A stretch of 64,000 bases of DNA from Meta bourneti (taxonomy: Eukaryota; Arthropoda; Arachnida; Araneae; Tetragnathidae), in the NCBI GenBank assembly GCA_933210815.1, contig OW119923.1:12205529-12269528 (forward strand), read 5' to 3'. Shown here piece after piece: positions 10,148-20,462 of the stretch. Position 1 is the first letter of the stretch; each line of letters starts with the position of its first letter. The translations under genes and the position numbers were made by a program. The notes under the pieces are model-generated. The model had not been told where the DNA came from. It was given only the letters and a program-made list of their open reading frames with translations, and did no database searches.

Positions 10148-13100
10148 GTAAGTGTTACATCTGGTAATCAAGATCAAATTTCAATTCAGCTGGATTAAAT
10201 TTGATTATTTTAATATTCTTAATTCAGTAAATGTATTTCGGTACAGCTGTATGTAGCGCCGCTTTCGGTGGCAACGGCCCTTGGTGTGTTTTTTGGCGCA
10301 CTTTTAGTAGCTGGTGAAGGTAGCCCTTATTTATTAGTTTTCTCCTGTTTTTATGGCAACCTTGGCAGTAGAAAGTTTAAATTTTCATGTTGAATACTCT
10401 AGAATGTTCTTTTTATTTCCGTTAAATTAGTTCAGTTTGAGAAAAAACGTGGTCTAGGTTACACTGTTTTTTGCTATTTTCTCTAGAAAATCGTTACTTT
10501 TTTCTATTTGAACATGCCTTCTGTGTTTAGTGTTGTAGATGTTTCAAGGTGTTTGAAATTTAATTTTTCTGGTAGGCAAACGTTAGGAAGTGAGAGTGGC
10601 TAATCGTTACTTTTGTTTCGAATTATGTCGGGATAAGCAGCTTTTTGGATTAAGGAATTGGGATTAATTAAATCTGAATTTTCGTGCAAAAAGTGCAATG
10701 CTTCGATGAGCTATTGTGTTAGAAATTCACTTGGTCAAAATTCATGTTCTGATTTAAAAATTTATCCCTTTAACAAGTTCTTAGAAATTAACATGTTTTT
10801 TCAAAGCTCTATTATTTTTTGTAAGATTTCCTTGGCGACATAAAAAGTGTGCCAAGGGCCATTGCCACCGAATGTGGCGCTAGATACAGCTGTACCGAAA
10901 AACTGAGATGCAAATGGTCCCATTAATAATTCTTGTATAATATCATTTCTCAAACAAGTATGGTATGAATAAAATCTAGACTGGTATTTAATTAACTGAA
11001 AAGTTTTATCTTTTAATTTATTATAAATAACTTGCTGCATTTTACTTTTCGCTTCTAAATGTGCTACTTTCATTCCAGGACAAAACATTCGTAAATTGAT
11101 TAAGGATGGTTTAATTATTCGCAAACCTGTTGCTGTCCATTCGCGTGCACGTGTGCGCAAAAACAAGGAAGCCAGGAGGAAGGGACGTCACTGTGGTCCA
11201 GGAAAGAGGAAGGGTACTGCCAATGCCCGTATGCCCAAGAAAGTAGTATGGATTCGACGCATGAGGGTTCTGAGGCGACTGCTCAAGAAGTACAGGGAAG
11301 CCAAAAAGATTGACAGGCATCTGTAAGTATTTTGAAATTTGTTCTGGAAAAGGAATTGAGATGAAAATATCTCGACAAAGCATTAAACTAGAAAGTAAAA
11401 AATTAAAAGGGAACTTATTCTAAGTTACCAGCACTGTTGGAAATTTCTCGTTACTTTTCAAACACATCCAAATAATATGGGTTTTAGTTCACCGTTTGAA
11501 CCATTTGTTTTGTGCAATTTTTTGTTATTTAAAATGTTAGTGTTGTAATATGAATGTATGGGGTGGCAATCAAATGTTTTAATGTACTTTTTTTTTCGTA
11601 CACTTGGATGTTTCCATATAAAAATTTGTTTTGATACAGCTGTATCTAGCGCATTGTCTGGTGGCAATACTCTTTACACACTTTTTATGTTGCCAAGGAA
11701 AAAAACTTTTATTGTAGCATCTTTATAAATCTTCCTGCTCGCCGAGGTTGCCATAAAAACGGGAATAACTGTAATAAAGATGGGTTACCTTCGCCTGACA
11801 TAACTTGCTACTAAAAGTGTGCCAAGAGCATTGCTACCAGCCGAGGCGCTAGATGCAGCTGTATCTTCGTTTTTGTTTGGGTGTGAAGTGATTGATATGA
11901 AATTCAGTTTACAGAGACTGAATTCTAAATTCTTCAAAAAAAAAGTCCCTTAACCTTTAGATTATGGGTGGTACAACAGTCGTACCATTTTCATAGTGTT
12001 AAGGTTAGTGCATCAAGCAGTAATTGCAAGTCTAGTAAATAAAAAAAAAGTTTTAGCCTTTTATATTCCCTAGGGGGTACAGATGTATACGCCGAGCGGT
12101 GTGGCAACGACTCTTGCCTTTTTAAGTCCCCAAGGAAATCTTCCAAAATTGAATATATATTGCATACATATGTATTAAATATATAAATCTTGATGAAAAT
12201 GACATTTTGACTAATAAAACTAAATCTGGATTAAATATACAAAAAAAAAATATTTTATATACGAAATGGCTTATCATCCCCATGATTCCTACAAATCCAA
12301 TTGTAACCATTGCTAACCGAATTCCTCACAGAAAACATTGCCCCATTGCATTTATCGCAAGAAAGTTCTGATTTAATTAATCCTGATTCCTTTATAAAAC
12401 TCCAATAGCCTGTTGTGTTGCTCCAGTGTGACGTTAATTGAAAATACCAATACCTTTATAAAACTCAAAAAGCTGTATCGCGACACAATTTATAACAAAT
12501 TAAAAGGTTAGGAACTCCCTCCACTCCCATAAGTTAGTCTACCACCAGAAAAACAACTTTAACTTTTGATAAAAATTCTCTTGAAACCTCTCAACCACAC
12601 TAAAAACAGAAGGCATCTTAAGAAATAATGAGATAACTACTTAGACAAAATAGCCAGGGAAAATACAACCTGATGCAACAGCACTGAGAAAAATTCGAGA
12701 TAAAGATGGGTTACCATCACCCGGCATTAGTCGCTTAAAAGTGCACCAAAAACGTGCCAAGAGTTGTTGCCACACCGCGTGGCGTAGGATACATCTGTAC
12801 CCCTGGGGATATTTTGTCCTGCATAAAATAGCTGTTCATTCTAATGTTGAAGGGTTAAATCAATAATTTTATCTAAATCCTTCATTTTTGGGTTTTCAAT
12901 TATCACTGAATTTAGTATCATTTTATCAATAATTTTGTTGACTTGTTTCCAAATAACTTTGTTATTGTTTTCCACACTAGATTAAATTTTGGTTATTGCA
13001 AATTTATCTATCTTTGTTTTTACATTTCATTCCTGAGAAGACTTAGGTTTTAGAAGGTTAAGCTCTGTTTTATTTAGATATTGTATTTTATTTGCTTTGG

Positions 13101-13539
13101 AACTACTCTTCCCACAAGCCAGGTCTTCAGCTTTTCTGCCGTACAAAAAGGCATCATATTTCCCATAGGAGATACTTTGTCAGTATGGTGTTCTTAATAA
13201 CAAATGAGTGTTTCATGGAGAAACGTATATTTGATTCTAACTTTGAGTGGTTCTTGTGGGTGAATATGTTTGTTTACTAAAGATCCCATATTATGTTTCA
13301 GGTACCATGAACTGTACATGAAGGCCAAGGGTAATGTGTTCAAGAACAAGCGTGTCCTCATGGAGTTCATCCATCGTAAGAAGGCAGAGAAGTCCAGATC
13401 CAAGATGTTATTGGATCAAGCAGAGGCCAGGCGACAGAAGGTGCGTGAGGCTCGTCGTCGTCGTGAGGAGAGGCAACAGCAAAAGAAGGCTGAATTGCTG
13501 CAAGCTTTCCAAAAAGAAGAGGAGGCAGTGAAGAAATGA
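10041..13539 (+). CDS. RpL19: Ribosomal protein L19 (eL19), exons 2-4
   Basis: Large-subunit ribosomal protein eL19, a basic, mostly helical rRNA-binding protein of the cytoplasmic 60S subunit. Three exons (10041-10147, 11079-11322, 13302-13539) join in frame with GT/AG introns and give residues 3-197. With the usual Met and a split second codon from an unseen exon 1 the length is about 197, against 196 in human. Diagnostic blocks are LRLQKRLAAAVLKCG, KVWLDPNE, IRKLIKDGLIIRKP, KGTANARMP, KKIDRHLYHELYMK and KGNVFKNKRVLME, then the charged Arg/Lys/Glu C-terminal helix. AATAAA lies at 13555, just after the TGA stop. The introns carry three inverted-repeat elements and a SINE scrap. Very sure of identity; the 5' end is incomplete. 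Confidence 0.97.
10236..10900. mobile_element. Inverted-repeat element M1 in RpL19 intron 2
   Basis: The ends are long inverted repeats: TTTCGGTACAGCTGTATGTA at 10236 pairs with the complement ending at 10900, and similarity continues about 65 bp inward through TTCGGTGGCAA and GGCCCTTGG. The interior is noncoding and AT-rich. It is related to M2 and M3 in the next intron. No clear target duplication. Confidence 0.7.
11079..11322 (+). CDS. RpL19: RpL19 exon 3
   Basis: Acceptor TTCATTCCAG, donor CT|GTAAGT. Encodes the core from RQNIRKLIKDG to KKIDRH plus two bases of a Leu codon. It includes the highly conserved GRHCGPGKRKGTANARMP block, the most diagnostic part of the family. Confidence 0.97.
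11633..11865. mobile_element. Inverted-repeat element M2 in RpL19 intron 3
   Basis: 233 bp bounded by GATACAGCTGTATCTAGCGC and the complement of GATACAGCTGCATCTAGCGC, with inner similarity CTGGTGGCAA / CTGGTAGCAA. The 8 bases on either side (TTTGTTTT / TTCGTTTT) match at 7 of 8, compatible with a hAT-type duplication but low in complexity. One interior half is shared with M1 and M3 (for example GTTGCCATAAAAACGGG). Confidence 0.68.
12068..12808. mobile_element. Inverted-repeat element M3 in RpL19 intron 3
   Basis: Left end CCCTAGGGGGTACAGATGTA and right end (complement) CCCCAGGGGTACAGATGTAT, followed by GCGGTGTGGCAAC on both. A short direct ATATT flanks it (12063-12067 and 12809-12813). The right-hand interior shares AAGATGGGTTACC with M2. 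It hosts the SINE-1 scrap at 12403. Confidence 0.66.
12403..12452 (+). mobile_element. 50-bp SINE-1 3'-end insertion
   Basis: Only the last 50 bp of SINE-1 (CAATAGCCTGTTGTGTTGCT through the AATACC tail) are present. They are flanked by an exact 14-bp duplication CCTTTATAAAACTC (12389-12402 and 12453-12466), so this is an extreme 5' truncation at insertion rather than later decay. Confidence 0.88.
13302..13539 (+). CDS. RpL19: RpL19 exon 4 (C-terminal, with stop)
   Basis: Acceptor TTATGTTTCAG. It completes the Leu codon and encodes YHELYMKAKGNVFKNKRVLM and the Arg/Glu/Lys-rich C-terminal helix, ending KKEEEAVKK-like before TGA at 13537-13539. AATAAA at 13555-13560 is the likely polyadenylation signal. 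Confidence 0.97.
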
Positions 13540-13560
13540 GTGTAAATGATTATTAATAAA

Positions 13561-14900
13561 CTTTTCTGTATTCCACAACAAGATTGCCATTTATTTATTT
13601 ATGAGTAGCCCTTGATTGGTAAAAAACTTGAGTAATAAATGTTGCATTTCTTGTGGATCCCATTGTTATGCTTGTTCAGCACTATAAATTAAAAATTCCC
13701 TATAATCTTTAAGTTAGGGTTAAAATATAACTTTTTCGGTACATTTAAAAAGAATATTTAAACAAGTGACACATAGTCATATGCACAGTAATCATTGCAG
13801 TGACTGAAAAATGATCTACAATTTCTAGTTGAGTGGCATTGACACTATAACTTGCTGTTAGCCTAATTTCAACATAAATTACTGCCATTTCAAATCAGTA
13901 AAATTCATAAAAGCTACTTTACTCTATCATCAATTTTAAAAGATAAAGGACCCTATGGAGTTGATAAAGTTTTTCCCACTTATACGACTAAAATTAAATT
14001 ATGATAAAGTTTTGCTTGTATAATCAATTTCAACATGAAAAATTTACATTCAAATGTGGTCTGAGAAAAGTTTCTGGAAAATTGTTTATGGTCCAACCAA
14101 TGTATATTTTTCATTGCCTAACAACACTTTACGCTAAATGCTGTTTATATTAACAGTTTGTTCATGACTAAGTAAGATGGCAAAAAGTTTGCTTGATTAG
14201 AGCAATCTGTTCTGATTATTCTAAAATTATATCTGAAAGAAGTTATACAGAGAGCTCATTAAATAAACGATCATATGATTAAAGCCATTCCTAGAAAACA
14301 TGCAGATGCTATTTCTCTTAATAAGATGAGTCAAACTATTTTCCATGAAAGTTTGCAGTTCTTAAAATGTGCTATGCTTTAATTATATAAATTATTTTAA
14401 GTGTTTATTATGATAATGAAAAGTCCTCCATTCACTTCCAAGTCTTGAAAATTTAATATTTTTGGTTATATTCTTTAAATCTTTATTTGCATTTCCTATG
14501 TAATTAAATTGTTTTATCACCTGTAGTGATTTTAGACAGCCAAAAACTTGATATTGAACAGAATAATAGCGAAATGTTTAACAAATTTAATCAAACCTTT
14601 TTTCACATGAACTAACTTCGAAATATTTTGTTTTATGTGTTGGTGTACCTCAGACAGCTTAAGTGAAAAGTTATTGAATCTAATTTCTTTTTAATCTCTA
14701 AATTTACAGATATTGCTTCAACCTAATTTGAAGCTTACATAAGATTTTCAGCAATAAACAAACCACTAATAGACAAGGATTCTCTTTTGGATAAAATATT
14801 TACAGGAAGCGCATTCTACCTCAAAAATACTAGTGACATCTATATTTACTTTTACAGAAAGACTTCATTGAAGTATAAATATAGCAGACATAGGGCTCAA
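13561..14900. other. No feature seen
   Basis: AT-rich intergenic sequence downstream of RpL19. Nothing recognised on either strand. Confidence 0.4.
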
Positions 14901-14906
14901 AACAAA

Positions 14907-15310
14907 TTAATTTATTGTATTTGTACCCAAATCTAAGAATAAACTGCTGTATAAGAAGTTCAAGAGCTGAGTGCATGAGAAGTCGATGGTTGCAACTTCA
15001 AGACCGCATGTGTCGATTTTTTCAGCCAGTTCCAACTTCTCCCAGACATTATACATGCTTTTGCTCGGCCAGTGTATCGAATCCCTATGCATTGGCTTAT
15101 TCCCTAGACGTAGCTCGTCAATTGCGATAGTACCTTGTTTCTTGTGCATCTGAAAGTTTTTAAGTCGATCTGTCTTTGGTGCTCCCTACTTTCGTCTAAA
15201 TTGAGGTTTTACACCAGCGTGATACATCTCTGATAGCACAGCTCTAGCTACCATGTGAGATACTGATGCAATGACATGCAAATATTGTGCCATCTAAAAT
15301 GATGTTCGGG
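14907..15310 (-). pseudogene. Unrecognised coding-like segment
   Basis: On the minus strand a frame from about 15,295 reads SHMVARAVLSEMYHAGVKP, meets one in-frame TAG, and continues as GAPKTDRLKNFQMHKKQGTI and then KPMHRDSIHWPSKSMYNVWE to about 14,940. Amino-acid use and codon variety look like real protein rather than AT-rich noise, and the local GC content is higher. I cannot name the family. The internal stop and lack of splice signals suggest a decayed copy, possibly mobile or processed. Confidence 0.35.
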
Positions 15311-16493
15311 AACTCGATGAACCAAATGTGAGACATCACAATGTTGGCAGCTTGGTGAGGCTCAACCAGTAGCTATTCATATTTTGATGTGTTCTTTTTT
15401 CCACTGGCATATGCCCTATCTCTTCACATTTGCAAAAGTGAGTTACATTGTTTTATTCCCAAGTCACTCCTCCATAATGAGGAGGAAGATGTAATTCCTT
15501 GTAAAAAAATTTATTCATCTAGGGCCCATAACATCAAATTTGGGTCTTGAGTAATGCATGATAATTGTGACAAAATTCATATTTTCAAGGGCATTAGGCA
15601 TTCACACCAAGTAATTAATGTAAATTTTTTATTAAGGAAAAGTCTGGCAATCATACTTAAGGAAATATCAAGACATCTTACTGGAACTGTTACAAATTAA
15701 CTGTCTTGTAACCATAAAAATAAATCTTTTGATAGATGTATCTGATACATTATCTTAAAGACATTTTCACTGCATACTGTATTTTGATGCAGAAATAGAG
15801 CACATATTACAGTAAGATATATCAGATTACAATATCTGCCGTAAGTCATAATTGAAAATGTACAATTAGAGTTGAGAATATGTTTTCTCTAGAAAAATAC
15901 AAGCTTGCTTAAAAACCTAATGTACAAAGGCATAATTTTAATCATATATCTACCAATTAGTTATTACTATCATCATAAGGTACAGTAACAAACTGATTAT
16001 AACACCATTACATTGTGCCCATCTAGTAATGATCAGAACAAAATTCCTGTTTATAAAATCTTAAGATCGATGTATAGATAATGACACTTATTACTAGTGT
16101 TTGTTGCTCTACTGTCATTTGCTACATGAGTGCTATGGCTTAAAGTGGATTCCAAGCCACTGAATACCTATGCGTAGACTGGAATTCAACAAATCCAGAG
16201 CCTGTTGAACAGAAATCAAAACACACTAACCACTTTTCTACCAACTAGGGCTAGGATTTTGATGACTTAGAAAATGTCATAAATTGCATTTAAAACCCCA
16301 GAACATGAAAAATGCGTAAGTACAAAGAAAAAGTTGCATAAATATTAGCTAACGTTTTGTGTGAGGAGAAAAGTATGAAACATCAAGGCACTTGTTGAAG
16401 TCAGCCAGGTGGCAAATCTGGCTTTAGCAGAAAAAGTCAAATGCTCTAGGGATTTTTTGAAGTAATGGAGGTCATTAGGGGCTCACTCTGGAA
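15311..16493. other. No feature seen
   Basis: AT-rich; no ORF or repeat that I can support. Confidence 0.4.
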
Positions 16494-16855
16494 TCTACTA
16501 GTATTATAAAAGCAAGTGTCTGCGATGTCCAGACGAATCTATAGCACTTATAGCCATAAAATTTGGCACACTGGTAGTCCTAATGGTGACTGAATGTACC
16601 TCGAAGCCCGAATTTTAAAATTTAATTTAGAAATTTTTTAAATTTATTTATTGACATTTTTGTATTATTTGGTTTCCTAAAAATGGCAACAGTGTAAGAG
16701 AGATCACGCAGTTACTTCTACTGCTCTTGGCAATAAGCCAAGGCTCTTTACTTTCTAAAATGATATCTGATAAGGCAGCCGTGTAAATATCTGCAGCTAC
16801 GGACCATCCAACGTATTCAAAGCGCTCTTGATTAACTTTGTTAATTTTTTTGTAT

Positions 16856-17092
16856 TGCTTTCTGTTTTTGTTAGGATATTTTTCTCAAATAGTATATAGT
16901 GGTTATTTCATAACTTACTTTTGAATTTGTATCATTTCTGCAATTTTGTTTATTACTATTTAATTTGGTTTTGATTTCGCTGACATTGTGATTCATTTTG
17001 GTTGCTTGTCGGAATCAGTGAGGTTTAGCATTAAGACTTTTTAAAAGTATAGCTTTATATGTAAAGATTGAATCACATTTTTATTGCTGTTA
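16856..17092 (+). repeat. Helitron leader unit 1
   Basis: Contains TTTCGCTGACATTGTGATTC, GTCGGAATCAGTGAGGTTTA and AAGATTGAATCACATTTTTA. The same ordered blocks recur at 18,889-19,404. Confidence 0.75.
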
Positions 17093-17198
17093 TGCTACAA
17101 AAAATGCTCAATGTCTTCTCCCGATCAGTTATGGATGAACCTCAAGGAGAACCTGTCTGAAGACATAACTGCACCAAGCACGCGTACTGCACCACAAT

Positions 17199-18736
17199 AT
17201 GCATCTGGACTACAGTGATGACATCTCCAACATAGCTCTAATCTACATTGAGGATAAGATTATATTGTTAGGTGGATCGGACCTAAAAAGCTTTGAACTA
17301 CCGCAACTCAATCGAAACTGCGATTCAGTCCTACCGAGTGAAGAACTTATGGAAAGAAACAATGGCGCGAATATACTCGCAACTTACATAGAGAATGAGC
17401 CAAAAATGGTCCACGATCAAAAGGAAGCATTTGACAAGATTACAAGGGCAGTTTTTGATAGGCGCGGTGGCATATTCTTTTTGGATGCTCCTGGCTGTAC
17501 AGGGAAGACTTTTCTCATCAATCTTCTTTTGGCTAAGTGCGACAGAGAAACGAGATTGCCCTGGCTGTTGCTTCATCAAACATTGCCGCAACTCTATTGA
17601 CAGGAGGGAGGACAGCTCACTCAGCTTTCAAGTTATCCTTAAATCTGGCAAACGCGGAGACTCCTACATGTAACATTTCAAGAAATTTAGGAAAGGCAAA
17701 GGCTCTACAGAATTGCAAGCTCATTGTCTGGGATGAATGTACTATGTCCCACAAAGCCGCATTCGAATCACTTGATGTCACGTTGAAAGACATCAGACTT
17801 AACAATGACAGAATGGGAAGCATCACTATGGGGTTGGCTGTCGACTTTCCACAGACGCTTCCGGTTACTCCCCGTGGTACGAGGGCGGATGAAATGCAGG
17901 CCTGCTTAAAATCATCTTACATATGTAATGACATTCATAGACTTGAACTATCAACAAACATGCGAGTTCATGTCAACGCTGATACCTTTGCCAAGCAATT
18001 TGCAGATAACCTACATCAACTAGGAAATGGTGCCGTTACTTTGGATAATCAAGATGGATGTATAGCTATGCAAAGCATTGGAAGGATTGTGGAAATTCAA
18101 CGAGAGCTGAAAGAGGCGGTGTTTCCAAATGCGGCGCAGCACTTTACTGATCACGCATGGCTGTGCAAAGAGCAATTCTTGCCCCAAGAGACAAAGATGT
18201 GAATGTCATCAATAAGCAACTTTACAAGAATTGCCTGGTAGTCTTCAAATTTATCTACACTACATCTGTGACACAGATGAGGCTATGAACTACACAACAG
18301 AGTTTTTGAACACATTGGAGCCATCTGGAGTACCTTGCACATATTAGAGCTGAAGATTGGGGCACCGATTATGCTTCTCAGAAATCTACATCCACCTTCA
18401 CTCTGAAATGGAACAAGACTCTCTATCAAGAAATTGATGCCGAATATTATTGAAGCCACTATCATGACTGGACATGCCGCAGGCGAAGACGTATTTATTC
18501 CTAGGATCCCAATCATCCCTTCGGATGTCCCATTCCAATTTAAACGACTTCACTCCCCTGTTCATTTAAGTTTCGCCATGAGCATCAACAAGGCACAAGG
18601 ACAATCGCTGAAAGTTGTAGGACTCGATCTCATTAAACCTTTTTTCTCCATGGTTAACTGTATGTGGGCTGTTCAAGAATTGGAAAAGCCTAGAATCTTT
18701 ATATCCCAGCTCCAAGTGGAAGAACATTCAACATAG
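17199..18736 (+). pseudogene. Helitron PIF1-like helicase, broken
   Basis: Three open segments (17199-17600, 17537-18202, 18434-18736) together read as the helicase end of a Helitron RepHel protein. Visible motifs in order: Walker A APGCTGKTF, IALAVASSNIAATLL, GGRTAHSAFKL, Walker B DECTM, a damaged motif III VDFPQTLPV (Gly-Asp-Phe-Arg-Gln expected), LSTNMRV, and the late motif SINKAQGQSL. Frame breaks lie near 17,540 and between 18,202 and 18,434. Helitron helicases unwind DNA during rolling-circle transposition. This copy is dead, with damage in motif III as well as frame breaks. Confidence 0.85.
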
Positions 18737-18888
18737 TGTATCATGAAGCTCTAAGCAAGGATCAGTGAGATGGAAGGAATGAGGCGACATGCCCGTGTCA
18801 TGTCGGGTGGTGGTGGGACTCATTCTTACAATTATTGTATTTCCTTTATAACTTTAACTTCCCCTAATTACATTAAACTTTGTTTTTT

Positions 18889-19404
18889 AATTTATTTGTA
18901 TTGCTTTCTGTTTTGGTTTGGTTTTTTTCGCAAATAGTATAATGTTTGTTTTTATAAATTACATGAAATGAAGTAATGGTTTTTATTACTGTTTAATTTT
19001 GTTTTGATTTCGCTGACATTGTGATTCATTTAGGTTGTTTGTCGGAATCGGTGAGGTGACATAACAATACTTTTTAAAGTATAGCGTTATATTTAAAGAT
19101 TGAATCACATTTTTATTTCAGTAGTGGTTATTTCATAACTTACTTTTGAATTTGTATCATTTATGCAATTTTGTTTATTACTGTTTAATTTGGTTTTGAT
19201 TTCGCTGACATTGTGATTCATTTAGGTTTGTTTGTCGGAATTAGTGAGGTTTAGCGTTAAGACTTTTTAGAAGTACAGCGTTGTATTTAGAGATTGAATC
19301 ACATTTTTATTTCAGTAGTGGTTATTTCATAACTTACTTTTGAATTTGTATAATTTCTGCAACTTTAATAACTACATTATTTTGGTTTAGCGTTATATTT
19401 AAAG
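18889..19404 (+). repeat. Tandem Helitron leader repeats (units 2-4)
   Basis: About 2.4 units of roughly 195-245 bp (breaks near 19,137 and 19,332), each with TTTCGCTGACATTGTGATTC and the GTCGGAAT...GTGAGG block. The last unit is partial and runs directly into the start codon of the next polyprotein. Confidence 0.75.
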
Positions 19405-19915
19405 ATGCCACAGTCTCCCAGAAAAAGAAATATCTTCGGACACAACAGCGGGATAACAGAAAAAAATCAAAGAGAAGCTGAATCCACCCCAGAAAGATAA
19501 ACAAGACAGCGAGAGTACGGTGAAACAGAATAAAGAAGAGAAGCTGAATCCACCCCAGAAAGAAAATGGCCAAATATGGCCCTTGCGCCATAAAACCCCA
19601 AAACCAACCAACCAGGAAGAGAAACAAGACAGCAAGAGGACAGAGAAAGAAAACAAAGAGAAGCTGAATCCACCCAAGAAAGAAAAGAACATGACCACAG
19701 CAAGGTTAGAACCGGAAGAAGTGCTGCTCGAATGCGCATCTGTAGAAATTTAGAGAATGCAGCTTTTAATTACGACCCATCAGCAGGTTATGTATCGGAT
19801 TCTTCGTGCGTCATTGGATCAATGTCTGTAACATGTTAACACTGTGAAGCAAAGAAGTGGAAAGGTGAAGTCTCAGGTAGTGCTGCAACGGAGGAAAGGT
19901 TCAACTGCCACAGTA
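19405..19915 (+). pseudogene. Helitron polyprotein N-terminus, broken
   Basis: Starts ATGCCACAGTCTCCC (MPQSPRKRNIFG) just after the leader. A Lys/Glu-rich tandem repeat follows (KEEKLNPPQKE, KENKEKLNPPKKE), then AAFNYDPSAGYVSDSSCVIG and MSVTC-stop-HCEAKKWKGE, the start of the Helitron-like N-terminal domain. The stop is where Gln usually stands (CAA to TAA). Frame breaks and an embedded 45-bp SINE-2 tail add damage. It ends near 19,915 without nuclease or helicase parts, so it is a second, truncated Helitron. Confidence 0.7.
19569..19612 (+). repeat. SINE-2 tail embedded in Helitron ORF
   Basis: TGGCCAAATATGGCCCTTGC followed by GCCATAAAACCCC and AACC repeats is the 3' tail of the second SINE family. 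It interrupts a tandem-repeat unit; imperfect AGAAAGAAA / GAAGAGAAA flanks may be a duplication. Confidence 0.6.
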
Positions 19916-19929
19916 GTGCATGGGGCGGT

Positions 19930-20290
19930 ATAGCGCCGGAAGTGACGTCACAACGCGTTACCGGAAGTGGGCGTGTCGCGATGACGGCACAGCTCATGAC
20001 CGGAAGTGGAGTTTAGTTGTTTTTTCTCTATTTTTCTTGCAGGAGTTGAGGTATTTCGGGTACTGCTTATTTTATTCTCTTTCGTGATGATTTCAAAGTT
20101 TAGTGTTAAAGGAGTGGCAACGATGTGAGTGATAAGAATGCATGTTAGATCTTGTCCAAGAATACGTCAGCGTTTTGAACAATGCAAGCTCCACCCCTTT
20201 TACTACGGAGAATTTGACGGAAGCATGTCAGATCACGTCCACAATGACGTAATTATACAAATACCCTACATGTATCGTATATAAAACAGG
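19930..20290. promoter_or_regulatory. ETS/CRE-like cluster with TATA-like box
   Basis: Three copies of CCGGAAGTG (19936, 19961, 20000) match ETS-family sites. The first overlaps TGACGTCA (19943-19950), an exact CRE, and ATGACGT and CACGT words recur downstream. GTATATAAAA near 20277 could be a TATA box, and TTTTTCTTGCAG near 20040 looks like a splice acceptor. No recognisable coding sequence follows. It could be a promoter of an unseen transcript or an element's own regulatory end. Confidence 0.35.
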
Positions 20291-20375
20291 TATAGCCATC
20301 TAGTGGTGAAAATAAGAGTAGAAAAAAAGCATCTAAATGATATTTTTAGGCAAACATTGGGTCTTCAAAAAAAGA

Positions 20376-20462
20376 AAAAGTCCGGGGTTCGATCTCATGA
20401 CAAAAGTATTCGTAGCCCCCTGATTTAACGCACTTTAACCATTGAGCTACGAATACCCGTCC
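20376..20462 (-). other. tRNA-like sequence with 11-bp stem
   Basis: Read on the minus strand: TAGCTCAATGGTTAAAG fits a Pol III A box, and GAGATCGAACCCC about 60 bases on fits a B box, then a T-rich terminator. GTATTCGTAGC (20406-20416) and GCTACGAATAC (20446-20456) form an exact stem that a normal tRNA would not have, and no acceptor stem pairs. More likely a tRNA-derived SINE head or relic than a working tRNA. Confidence 0.35.

Larger units (their letters stand above)
16494..18830 (+). mobile_element. Helitron, internally deleted
   Basis: Begins TCTACTAGTATTATAAAAGC after an A, matching the Helitron 5' end (TC, host A at the junction). An AT-rich leader is followed directly by the C-terminal helicase part of the polyprotein, so the N-terminal, HUH-nuclease and early helicase coding parts are missing. 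A hairpin (CGACATG 18785-18791 with CATGTCG 18799-18805) lies past the helicase, but no exact CTRR end could be fixed. Confidence 0.7.

Noticed and set aside
19334..19739. Three overlapping 90-99 codon minus frames rich in Phe/Leu/Trp
   Set aside because: Antisense shadows of the Lys/Glu-rich Helitron N-terminal repeats; composition is the complement of GAA/AAG-rich DNA.
20010..20060. TTTTTCTTGCAG as a splice acceptor for a hidden exon
   Set aside because: The downstream sequence has stops in all frames within about 100 bases and no matching donor-exon pair could be argued.
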